Assembly (NCBI GenBank): GCA_000967895.1
Contig: FO203512.1
Location: 124,001-188,000, forward strand
Source of the DNA: Oleispira antarctica RB-8
GTDB taxonomy: Bacteria; Pseudomonadota; Gammaproteobacteria; Pseudomonadales; Oceanobacteraceae
Reading direction: 5' to 3'
Length of the DNA stretch: 64,000 nt
Shown here: positions 44,673 through 52,793 of the stretch, piece after piece
Numbering within the stretch: position 1 is the stretch's first letter
How the letters are laid out: each line of letters begins with the position of its first letter
Position numbers and translations under genes: made by a program
Notes under the pieces: model-generated
Seen by the model: only the letters and a program-made list of their open reading frames with translations
What the model was told of the DNA's origin: nothing
The model's database searches: none

Positions 44673-45917
44673 TTAATTCATCATTATTTGAACAAATAAA
44701 ACAACTAAACAATAGCCTGCGCTGTAAGCAATAAACAGCTGAGGAAAAAATCTTAAGTAACGCATAAAGGTTAGCTCAGGAATTTTACTCATGGCCACGA
44801 CGCCCGCTGCCGATCCGATGGCTAATAAAGCACCACCAACACCCACAGAAAATGTGAGAGCAAGCCATTCGTTATCGGCCATATCAATGCCAGACTTTAG
44901 AATAGCAGAGGTTAACGGCACATTATCGAACAGTGCAGAGGTAATACCTACTGCGTAGTTAGCGATTAGTGTCGGAAATTGCTTATAAGTTTCTAAAAAT
45001 AATTCTAATACACCCACTTCTTTTAACATGCCCACTAATAACAACACGCCTAAAAAGAACAACAGAGTATCGAATTCGATTTTACGGACATAATCTAAAA
45101 TAGGTTCATCACGATCCAGAACCCTAGCAACCATAAACATGACACTTAAACCGAATAAAAAGGAGAGTACTGGAGGAATAGAAAAGAATACATTACCAAA
45201 TATCACACCAATAATCGTAAAGAAAAAGAGCAATGCGATAACCGTATCGACAGAAGACAATACACGCTTTTGGGTTGTTACTTTAATATTACCTTTCATG
45301 CCGTATGACATCAGAAGGCATAAAATAAACACCGATGTAAACGCGGGCAGAATAAGCATTAATAAATCAGAGATACTGATTTTACCGGCCAGGAAAATCA
45401 TGAGTGTCGTCACGTCTCCCGTAATAAGAGAGACACCGCCCGCATTAACGCCATAAACGACGACAACAGCGTATTTAACCAGTTTATCGCGATCAATGTT
45501 TAAGCCGAGCAAAATCGTTAAACAGACTAATGTTGCGGTGATATTGTCTGCGAGAGACGAGAATATAAAAGAGAAAGCGCCAATAAAGAATAACAAACCT
45601 TTTTCACTGAGTTGCTTAGGCAGTAGATAGCTTGCAATGATCTCGATGACACCTTTCTCAGTGAGGTAAGCAACGAACGTCATGGCCGAAAATAAAAATA
45701 ACCACAGAGTCGCGATATCCAACAGGTTTTCATTAAGCGCCTCGGCAACAAAAGGAGTATCACCCGATAGACTGGCTGAAATAAAATGAACAATCCAAGC
45801 TAAGGTCCCCCAAAACAACGTTGATTTTGCTTTATCGACCTTAATCAAATCTTCAGCAATGACTGAAAGAAAACCAATGGATACGATGATGATTAGAAGA
45901 ATTGAAACAGCACTCAT
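44673..45917 (-). CDS. nhaD: NhaD-type sodium/proton antiporter
   Basis: A 414-residue integral membrane protein with about 12-13 hydrophobic helices. Seen: SSLADNITATLVCLT and SALFDNVPLTSAILKSG, the paired polar motifs of the NhaD family, and GDVTTLMIFLAGKI. NhaD exports Na+ (and Li+) for H+ at alkaline pH and is common in marine and halophilic bacteria. A frame from GTG 45947 would add ten residues, but the ATG at 45917 with GGGA 8 bp upstream gives the usual start. It heads the nhaD / glutamate-synthase-like / cupin operon. Confidence 0.87.
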   Translation of the reverse strand: MSAVSILLIIIVSIGFLSVIAEDLIKVDKAKSTLFWGTLAWIVHFISASLSGDTPFVAEALNENLLDIATLWLFLFSAMTFVAYLTEKGVIEIIASYLLPKQLSEKGLLFFIGAFSFIFSSLADNITATLVCLTILLGLNIDRDKLVKYAVVVVYGVNAGGVSLITGDVTTLMIFLAGKISISDLLMLILPAFTSVFILCLLMSYGMKGNIKVTTQKRVLSSVDTVIALLFFFTIIGVIFGNVFFSIPPVLSFLFGLSVMFMVARVLDRDEPILDYVRKIEFDTLLFFLGVLLLVGMLKEVGVLELFLETYKQFPTLIANYAVGITSALFDNVPLTSAILKSGIDMADNEWLALTFSVGVGGALLAIGSAAGVVAMSKIPELTFMRYLRFFPQLFIAYSAGYCLVVLFVQIMMN

Positions 45918-46126
45918 ATTAATTATCCCAGATAAAAAACAACACACAAAAATAGCAAAAATAACCAGTCACGGTTTCATACATAGCAGGTTTAACTTAT
46001 TTGGTTATTTACATAATTTTCTTTAGGGACTGGCGCTCATAAAGTCGCGATACATAGGGGTAATCTACTCTAGGAGAAAGAAGTCATGAATATCTTAGGT
46101 CGTGTGTGGATATTCGAGGTGAGACA

Positions 46127-46155
46127 TAAAAAAAGAGAAGCTGTTAGGCTTCTCC
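46127..46155 (-). terminator. Terminator after ilvE
   Basis: On the minus strand GAGAAGCC and GGCTTCTC-type arms around TAACA are followed by seven T. It lies about 22 bp after the ilvE stop and ends the glnE-ilvE unit. Confidence 0.85.
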
Positions 46156-46176
46156 TTCATAAGTCACTGCAAAAGA

Positions 46177-47172
46177 TTAAATAGTTTCCAACCAACCGTA
46201 TTTATCTTCCGCTTTGCCCCATTGAATGTCATTCAATGCTTGGCGCAGTTTATTGGTTGTTTCACCAGGTTCACCGGACCCCACTGTAAACTCTTGGCCA
46301 TTATGAATTAATGTGCCAACAGGGGTTAAAACAGCAGCCGTACCAGAAAGCGCGGCTTCGGTGCCTGGCTTTTTAGCGCGTTCTAATAATTCAGCTACGG
46401 TAAAATCGCGTTCGGTAACCGTCATGCCTGCATCGCGGGCGATGGTTAAAATAGAATCGCGAGTAACACCGTGCAAGAAAGTAGAATCCAAAGCCTTCGT
46501 GATGATCTCGTTACCATCAATCAGAATAAAGTTCGCTGCACCTGTTTCTTGAACGTCGCCATTAGGGCAAAACAGAATTTGATCAGCATTGCATTCTTTG
46601 CGTGCGCGCGAGATAGGGCCTAATGCGCTGGCGTAATTTCCGCCGCTTTTGATCATGCCCATATGAGGCGCACAACGCATGCCGTCTTCTTCTAGTAAAA
46701 GTCTTAAAGGTTTTGCTCCGCCGGTAAAATAATCACCAACGGGAGATAAAAGCACATATAAAAGAGACGACGCCGTCGGTGCCGCCGCTTTTCCGATTGC
46801 AGGCTCAGTACCAATATGGGTTGGACGAATATACATAGAGCCGGGAGGGGTAGGAACCTCATCCGCGTAGAGTCCAACGGCATCTTTGATCATTTGAGCA
46901 AGCTGATCTTTATTGATTGCAGGCAGGCTTAATAACTCACTGCTCTGTGACATGCGTTCGATATTGGCATCCATACGGAAAACGTTCACGCTGCCATCTT
47001 CGTGCTTAAACGCCTTTAAACCTTCAAAACACGTGCTTGAATAATGCAAGACATGTGCGCCAGGATGAAGTTCTAATTTGTCGGATGGAACGATGCTTGA
47101 AGCTGTCCAAGAATTATTGTCGAAAGATGCCAGTGCCATCTTCGGCATGAAAACTGTTCCAAATGCGGCCAT
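46177..47172 (-). CDS. ilvE: Branched-chain amino acid aminotransferase
   Basis: PLP-dependent (fold type IV) transamination of the 2-keto acids of valine, leucine and isoleucine with glutamate. At 331 residues it is of the longer, mammalian/Pseudomonas-like class. Seen: HYSSTCFEGLKAFKHEDG, VFRMDANIERM, MYIRPTHIGTEP, IKSGGNYASALG (the Lys/PLP region), VQETGAANFILI, DSTFLHGVTRDSIL and GTAAVLTPVG. It is 40 bp downstream of glnE on the same strand, the glnE-ilvE order also seen in Pseudomonas, and ends at a good terminator. Confidence 0.95.
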   Translation of the reverse strand: MAAFGTVFMPKMALASFDNNSWTASSIVPSDKLELHPGAHVLHYSSTCFEGLKAFKHEDGSVNVFRMDANIERMSQSSELLSLPAINKDQLAQMIKDAVGLYADEVPTPPGSMYIRPTHIGTEPAIGKAAAPTASSLLYVLLSPVGDYFTGGAKPLRLLLEEDGMRCAPHMGMIKSGGNYASALGPISRARKECNADQILFCPNGDVQETGAANFILIDGNEIITKALDSTFLHGVTRDSILTIARDAGMTVTERDFTVAELLERAKKPGTEAALSGTAAVLTPVGTLIHNGQEFTVGSGEPGETTNKLRQALNDIQWGKAEDKYGWLETI

Positions 47173-47212
47173 TTCTATTCCTAACTCGCTATTAAAGTAT
47201 CAAGTGCTTCTA

Positions 47213-50200
47213 TTAACGATCTGCATTGGTAGCGAGCCAAGATGACCAAAGTGACATGACATTGTTGATTCTAATATCAAAGCCTAATTGACCCAATTCA
47301 TCTTGAGTCATTAGTAAATCTTGTTTTTGCAGTGCGCGTTTGTGAGTTTCAACGCGATAGGCCAGGTAGGTTTCCTGGAGGGTCTGACAGTCTTGTGAAC
47401 TCATCAGGCCACAATGAACAAAGGCATCTAATAACCGCATATTATCGGTTACCTGCATTAGTTCTGGGTATTGGTGTGACCAAGCGAGCACACCGTACTG
47501 CACCATAAACTCGATATCAACAATGCCACCGGCATCTTGCTTTAGCTGAAAACGCACATCGGTGGAATTTTTCGAGCCGAGATTATCTCTCATTTTTTGT
47601 CGCATGGCTTGCACTTCTTCACTCAAGATTGGCTTTTCTCGTGTGATTGTGAGTATTTGCTTACGAATTTGTTCAAATTTGGCTTGCACGGTATGGCTGC
47701 CCGAAACCTTGCGGGCGCGAACTAAAGCTTGATGCTCCCAAGTCCAGGCATTTTCTTGCTGGTATTTCTCGAAACCTGCAAGCGAGGTCGCAATCATGCC
47801 AGATGCTCCAGAAGGGCGTAAGCGCATATCGATATCGTATAATTCCCCAGCGCGGGTTTGAGTACTCAGAATATGGATCATGCGCTGACCCATGCGAGTA
47901 TAAAAGACACCGTTATCAAGTTCTCGTGCGCCCGACGTCGATTTACCTTTAGCGGTATCGTAGAGAAAAACCAAGTCCAAATCTGAGCCGTAACTGAGTT
48001 CTAGTCCCCCCATTTTTCCATAACCGACGACAATGAATTCAGGCTCTAATACTTCCTCTCCTTCAGCGTCACGAGGATAGCCGTGCTTCGCAACGACTTG
48101 CTGCCATGCAAGTTGACTCACTTTATCGAGTAATACTTCGGCTAAGTTGGTGAGGTAATCACTCACTTGCATGAGTGTGAGTGTGCCTTGCACTTCGTTA
48201 GCGGCTGCGCGTAGCTTATGCGCATTGGCGAAATGACGCAGCTGATCCATTTGTTGCTCAAGATCATTTTCATCAATGCGCAGCAGTCTTAGGTGCAATT
48301 CAGTGGTTAAATCTTGCTTGCTGACAGGGCTATAGAATTGCTGAGGGTTGAGTAACTCATCTAAAAGAATAGGCGCTTGAGCAATATAGTCTGCAACCCA
48401 AGGGCTAATGGAGCACAGCTTCACAAGGTGCTTCAATGCTGGAGGGTTTTCACTTAATAAAACGAGATAAACAGTACGTCGAACGATGGCTGTAATAATA
48501 GGAAGAATACGCTCTAAGGTATCAACCGGATCATTACCTTTCCAAACCTTCTTTAATAATAAAGGCATCAAGGTATCAAGACGTTCACGGCCAATGGCTT
48601 GCATTGATTTTACCGCACGAGAATTTCTAAATTTTTCGATATACTCAATAACTTTGTCGCTTTGAGTACAAGGAAATTGCTGTAAGAAAGCTTGTTCTTC
48701 TTTGCCATGACCTTCGGCATTGATGGTCGTATTTTCGTTATCATCATCGAAGTTGCCATGCCATAAGTCTTGCCAGGCTTCTTTTTCAACTAAGCTATCA
48801 ACGTGTTCATCGGTTGAGTCTTGATCCTCATCTACTGGCGCAACGATTTGAGCGAAGTGATGACTTACTCTTTCTCTTTGCGTATCCAACTCTGCTAAGA
48901 ACTCTTGCCAAGTAGCAAACCCCATCGCAAACGCCATGCGGATCTGTGCTTGATGCGAATGTTGATATTCGTCGCTTGGTAATAGTTGAGTTTGTTCGTC
49001 ATTCAGCGCTTGAATGACGTGTTCCGCATCGCGCAAAAATAAATACGCTTGGCGTAATTCTTGACAAGCCAGCAGCGGTAAATAACCTTCGCCTTCTAGA
49101 ATACTGAGCACGATTAATAGCTCACGGGTTTGCAGTTCCTTCTCTTGTCCTCCTCGAATTAGTTGGAAAGCTTGAACAACAAATTCAATTTCACGAATAC
49201 CGCCAGAACCTAATTTTACATTGGTTTGTAAACCACGACGGCGCACTTCTGTATTAATCATGGCCTTCATCGAACGCAAAGATTCGAAGGCGGTATAATC
49301 AACGTATTGGCGATAGATAAAAGGGCGCAAGATAGACAGTAACTCTTGCCCTAATTCGCTTTCTTCACCGTTTACGATGCGCGCCTTGACCATGGCGTAG
49401 CGTTCCCAATCGCGTCCTTGATCTTGGTAATATTCCTCAATCGACGCGAAATTCATGACCAATGGGCCACTTTCTCCATAGGGACGTAAGCGCATATCGG
49501 TACGAAAAACAAAACCATCAATGGTGGTATTGTCGAGGGCTTGAATCAGTTTTTGCCCAACCTTAATAAAAAATTCTTGGTTTGATAGCTCGCGGCGGCC
49601 TGCCGCATTGCCGGTGGTCATTCCCGACTCAGGGTAAGCAAAAATCAAATCAATATCAGAACTGAGATTCAATTCGTGGGCACCCAGTTTACCCATACCA
49701 AGGACGAGTAAACGTTGTTCGTTTTTACTTCTCTTTCCCATTGGCTGGCCATGTTTTTCTGCCAGCATTGCATGGACATGATTTAAGCCTTGGGTAATAC
49801 AGACGTCAGCCATATCCGATAACATGCGCGTCGTATCCATTGTTTTGGCCAAACGTAATAAGTCTCGCCAAATGATATGAATTTGAGTACGACGACGGAA
49901 TATTCGAAGCGCTTTAAAAAGTTGATCTTCACTAGGTAGTTCTGTATCGGCTTGATTCATGCCAGAATAATGATCGATCAATGCGAGTAAATTATTCTCC
50001 AGCTGTTGAGTATCTAACTGTTTATATATATTTTCTGAACGGACTTGTTCGAAAAAATAATGACCATCAATTGCAATGTTATCGGCAACAAAAGCGCTAA
50101 TAGTGCACACTTTTTTTAAATCAGCTTGCTGCTCAGGCAACAGTGAATTTAATAACTGCGCCCAATTTAAACCCCGAAATTCAAACTCGGTGGCGAGTTT

Positions 50201-50272
50201 ATCTTGGGCTGTTTGCCAATAATTATTGAGCTGTTCCGGATAGGCAATTTGTGTCTGTATAGTAAGGCTCAT
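47213..50272 (-). CDS. glnE: Bifunctional glutamine synthetase adenylyltransferase/deadenylylase
   Basis: Controls GlnA by adding AMP to, and removing it from, the adenylylation tyrosine, under PII control. 1019 residues. Two nucleotidyltransferase halves are visible: GMGKLGAHELNLSSDIDLIF near residue 197 (deadenylylase) and GYGKMGGLELSYGSDLDLVF near residue 765 (adenylylase), each with its catalytic Asp-x-Asp. GSGGIREIEFVVQAFQLI and DAGGIVDIEFMVQYG follow the two halves. A long acidic linker (about 478-520, DEDQDSTDEHVD and FDDDNENTT) is unusual in its Asp content. GlnA in this window has the target Tyr397, so the pair is functional by prediction. Confidence 0.95.
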   Translation of the reverse strand: MSLTIQTQIAYPEQLNNYWQTAQDKLATEFEFRGLNWAQLLNSLLPEQQADLKKVCTISAFVADNIAIDGHYFFEQVRSENIYKQLDTQQLENNLLALIDHYSGMNQADTELPSEDQLFKALRIFRRRTQIHIIWRDLLRLAKTMDTTRMLSDMADVCITQGLNHVHAMLAEKHGQPMGKRSKNEQRLLVLGMGKLGAHELNLSSDIDLIFAYPESGMTTGNAAGRRELSNQEFFIKVGQKLIQALDNTTIDGFVFRTDMRLRPYGESGPLVMNFASIEEYYQDQGRDWERYAMVKARIVNGEESELGQELLSILRPFIYRQYVDYTAFESLRSMKAMINTEVRRRGLQTNVKLGSGGIREIEFVVQAFQLIRGGQEKELQTRELLIVLSILEGEGYLPLLACQELRQAYLFLRDAEHVIQALNDEQTQLLPSDEYQHSHQAQIRMAFAMGFATWQEFLAELDTQRERVSHHFAQIVAPVDEDQDSTDEHVDSLVEKEAWQDLWHGNFDDDNENTTINAEGHGKEEQAFLQQFPCTQSDKVIEYIEKFRNSRAVKSMQAIGRERLDTLMPLLLKKVWKGNDPVDTLERILPIITAIVRRTVYLVLLSENPPALKHLVKLCSISPWVADYIAQAPILLDELLNPQQFYSPVSKQDLTTELHLRLLRIDENDLEQQMDQLRHFANAHKLRAAANEVQGTLTLMQVSDYLTNLAEVLLDKVSQLAWQQVVAKHGYPRDAEGEEVLEPEFIVVGYGKMGGLELSYGSDLDLVFLYDTAKGKSTSGARELDNGVFYTRMGQRMIHILSTQTRAGELYDIDMRLRPSGASGMIATSLAGFEKYQQENAWTWEHQALVRARKVSGSHTVQAKFEQIRKQILTITREKPILSEEVQAMRQKMRDNLGSKNSTDVRFQLKQDAGGIVDIEFMVQYGVLAWSHQYPELMQVTDNMRLLDAFVHCGLMSSQDCQTLQETYLAYRVETHKRALQKQDLLMTQDELGQLGFDIRINNVMSLWSSWLATNADR

Positions 50273-50578
50273 GGTGCGTCCTAAATTGGGTATTCCGAAT
50301 GGGTGTAAGTCGGATAAATAATGTCGCTGAAGATGACGGTTAGTGTAGAGGAAAATCGTAGGTAGGAGTAGTGATAGAGGTCAGGAATGAAGTTCCATTA
50401 GTGGGCTATAAAGGCAAGCACGCAATGAAAAACCAAGGTTAAGACACCATTATTATCGTTATTTAGAGTTGATTTCTAATAAGATGGGTAAGATTTATTT
50501 GCCTTAAATATGCAATGTAATAGAATGCGTTCCCAGTAATATTGGAAACGTTAATAATGGAATATAAAGGTTTTACGC
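50273..50578. other. 306-bp spacer between glnE and the toxin-like locus
   Basis: No reading frame of note and no RNA motif recognised. It contains the divergent promoters of glnE and the toxin-like gene; AT content rises towards 50460-50578. Confidence 0.5.
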
Positions 50579-51596
50579 ATGGATAGAAGCGATAGTACAA
50601 AAAAAGTAGCATTACATATTGTTGAAAAGCAGTTATCTGTTGATCAGCTAATCATGATTTTATATAACTCCCCAGCACAAGCTACCTATAAAACTTTAAA
50701 TCTGTTAATTCTCACTTAAAAGACGGTATTGCTCGAGTTGGGCAGATTGTTTTACTTTCTCCAGAAAATCCGCAGGAATGTACACTTGAAGAAGTGGAAT
50801 TTTTAAACGTAGCAGAAGCCGTTGATCAGGAATTACTCAAGTTGAGTAATGCTGAAAAAGAAATACTTGCCAAACGATATGAGTTTTTATCAAGCGTTGC
50901 TAGTTATAACGGCCTTCTTTTAGGTGTTAGTAATACAACATGGAAGGCTCATACAACCCAAGTTGAAAATATCCTGAAAGAACTTGAGAGAACTTATGTT
51001 GCTAGTTACAAAAGCACAGGCAATCTAAATAATACAAGCTTCTTTGCGCAAAGAAAAATACTGTTTACTCGATTAAATACTGCATTAAGTCGTTTTGGTC
51101 AGCCAGTTTTAGGTGGAAGCTTATTTGCTGGAGATATTCGAAGTAATTTAGGGTTGAGTAGAAAAAGTATAATCCATCAGTGGAATAAAAATCCTGGTAG
51201 TGTTTCGACCATTCCAGATTTCAAAAAGAATTATACGACCGTCGCTGGAATGGCGAAGAACTTAAACCGTGTTGGGTATGTTGGAATAGCATTAACGGTT
51301 TTGGATGCTGGTGCAAACATTCAAAAAGCTTGTACCGTTGGTGATGATGCAGCTTGTAGTAAATCTAAATATACTCAAACTGGTAAGGCTGGAGGAAGTA
51401 TTTTAGGTGGAACTCTGGGGGGTACGCTGCTTATGCTGGGTGCAATATATTATTTGGGTTGGAAAGTTTTGGAACAAGTCTGTTCTGGTGCTCTTTAGTT
51501 GTAGGTGTTGGAACTGGGTACTATGGAAGTAAAGGTGTAGGTGCGCTAGGGGAAGCAGGAGGGGAAGAAATTCATAAGCTAAATCTTAGTAAATGA
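50579..51596 (+). pseudogene. Glycine-zipper toxin-like protein, broken by two frameshifts
   Basis: Three frames must be joined to read this gene. Frame A (ATG 50579) runs from MDRSDSTKKVALHIVEKQ to a TAA at 50717. At the A4 run 50690-50693 one missing A would continue into KDGIARVGQIVLLSPENP and the open 234-codon stretch 50794-51498. At the G6 run 51417-51422 one missing G would continue into GYAAYAGCNILFGLES and GTSLFWCSLVVGVGTGYYG, ending at TGA 51594-51596. Adding those two bases gives exactly 340 codons (339 residues). The tail is a glycine-zipper, membrane-inserting type; there is no signal peptide. A membrane-disrupting effector or bacteriocin-like toxin is inferred. Intact neighbours make sequencing error less likely, but not excluded. 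Confidence 0.7.
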
Positions 51597-51608
51597 TTTT
51601 TTAAATAT

Positions 51609-51965
51609 ATGACAAATTCACAAGTATTATTATTGATTATATTTCCTATTGGTTTCTTAGTAGGAATTATCTGGTGGGGATCTATTATATATTTAAAATA
51701 TAAATGGCTTTCATTTGTTGAAGAAACTATCGATGATAATTCGTACTCCTTTTCTTCAAGTATATTTTCTGCTGGACTTGGGGTTTCACGATATGCACTT
51801 ATTTTTCAGTTTGATTGGCAAGCAAAACGTTGCAATCGATTAGAGAAAAAAGAACTTATTCCGAAGAAGGTGCAAAGGCTGTTTATTATCAGTAATTATC
51901 TTTGGGTAATTGCAAGTTTCATAGTATTTGGATCTTTAATATCTTATAAAATATACTTAATTTGA
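51609..51965 (+). CDS. Small two-helix membrane protein, candidate immunity protein (copy 1, intact)
   Basis: A 118-residue protein. Helix 1 is about residues 5-29 (LLLIIFPIGFLVGIIWWGS) and helix 2 about 92-116 (NYLWVIASFIVFGSLISY). The basic central part contains FSAGLGVSRYALIFQFDW and CNRLEKKELIPKKVQRLF. It starts 12 bp after the toxin-like frame ends, and two decayed paralogues follow. A small inner-membrane protein directly behind a membrane-active toxin gene suggests immunity; this is inference from layout. I do not recognise a named family. Strongly AT-rich, without a clear RBS, so it may be coupled to the upstream gene. Confidence 0.65.
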   Translation: MTNSQVLLLIIFPIGFLVGIIWWGSIIYLKYKWLSFVEETIDDNSYSFSSSIFSAGLGVSRYALIFQFDWQAKRCNRLEKKELIPKKVQRLFIISNYLWVIASFIVFGSLISYKIYLI

Positions 51966-52022
51966 AATTCGATATCGAAATATTTAGTGTGGCTTTCCAA
52001 GAAAAGAAAACGGTGTTCGATA

Positions 52023-52440
52023 ATGCAAGCAATTGATCCTTCTTTGAATTAGATTTTTTCAGTATATGTTTTTATCGGAGGCGGTTTTTTGATACTTATA
52101 TGGATAGGATCCGTTTTATATTTTAAATATAAATGGATTTCTTTTTTCGAAAAAATAATAAATGAAGATAGTTATTCATTTTTTTCTGGTTTTTTCTGCA
52201 GGACTTGGAGTTTCAAGGTACGCACTTATTTTTCAATTTGATTGGCAAGCAAGGCGTTGCAATAGATTGAAAAAAAGAGAACTTGTGCCTAGAAGGGTTC
52301 AAGAATTATTTATTATGAGTAATTATCTTTGGCTGGTTGCCGGTGTTTTCTTTTTTGGCTTAACTAGTATGGTAGGTATTTTTGTCTGGATTAGATTTGT
52401 CATCTATTTGAAAATTAAATGGCTACGTATACTTGAATAG
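52023..52440 (+). pseudogene. Decayed second copy of the candidate immunity gene
   Basis: Paralogue of the 51609 gene. From ATG 52023 it reads MQAIDPSLN and then hits TAG at 52050, after which the same frame continues with a helix-1 match and YFKYKWISFFEKIINEDSYS. A frameshift in the T runs at 52179-52195 then leads to FSAGLGVSRYALIFQFDW, identical to copy 1 for these 18 residues, and CNRLKKRELVPRRVQELF. The last part, VGIFVWIRFVIYLKIKWL, resembles helix 1 of the family rather than helix 2, so this copy runs into the start of a third one. Only the last 92 codons (from ATG 52162) are open; expression of that part cannot be ruled out. Confidence 0.65.
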
Positions 52441-52671
52441 GGTGTAGGTTTTATTCTTTGAATATGTTTTTGGCTGGACAAGGCGTTTTACAATACGCAA
52501 CGGTCTTTCTTAGTTCGTTCCATGTAAAGCGATTCGAGATGCTTGAAAAAAGAAATGATGTGCCGAAATATATTAAAAGCGGTTTATATTTTATTTTTTT
52601 AGCTTATGACTAGTGGCCTACTTATGGTCGTGAGTTTTATTATATTTAAAGTTTATATTAAACCTGAATGA
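52361..52671 (+). pseudogene. Decayed third copy of the candidate immunity gene
   Basis: Its helix-1 part is fused to the end of copy 2 (about 52361-52437). After a stop and frame change it continues at about 52460 with YSLNMFLAGQGVLQYATVF, matching YSFSSSIFSAGLGVSRYALIF of copy 1, then FEMLEKRNDVPKYIKSGLYF. A TAG and a second frame change follow at the T7 run near 52595-52610, and a last piece LLMVVSFIIFKVYIKPE ends at TGA 52669-52671. This copy is more diverged than copy 2, so the array was built by at least two duplications of different age. Confidence 0.6.
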
Positions 52672-52748
52672 GTTTTAATATTATCCTTTGGTAATGTTTT
52701 TTCGGAGATAATTTTTATAAAATGAGCTTTAATCAGTGGGATAATATC

Positions 52749-52784
52749 GCATCATAATAGCTGATAATTCTGCTATTATGATGC
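52749..52784. repeat. Perfect 13-bp inverted repeat at the right end of the toxin-like locus
   Basis: GCATCATAATAGC (52749-52761) and GCTATTATGATGC (52772-52784) are exact complements around a 10-base AT-rich loop. It lies 10 bp past the patatin stop codon (minus strand), between converging units. No T run, so it is a weak or factor-dependent terminator at best. Confidence 0.65.
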
Positions 52785-52793
52785 AATGTGCTG

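Noticed and set aside
50579-52671. Insertion sequence or prophage remnant
   Set aside because: No transposase, integrase, terminal repeats or target duplications seen; the genes read as a toxin/immunity-type unit.
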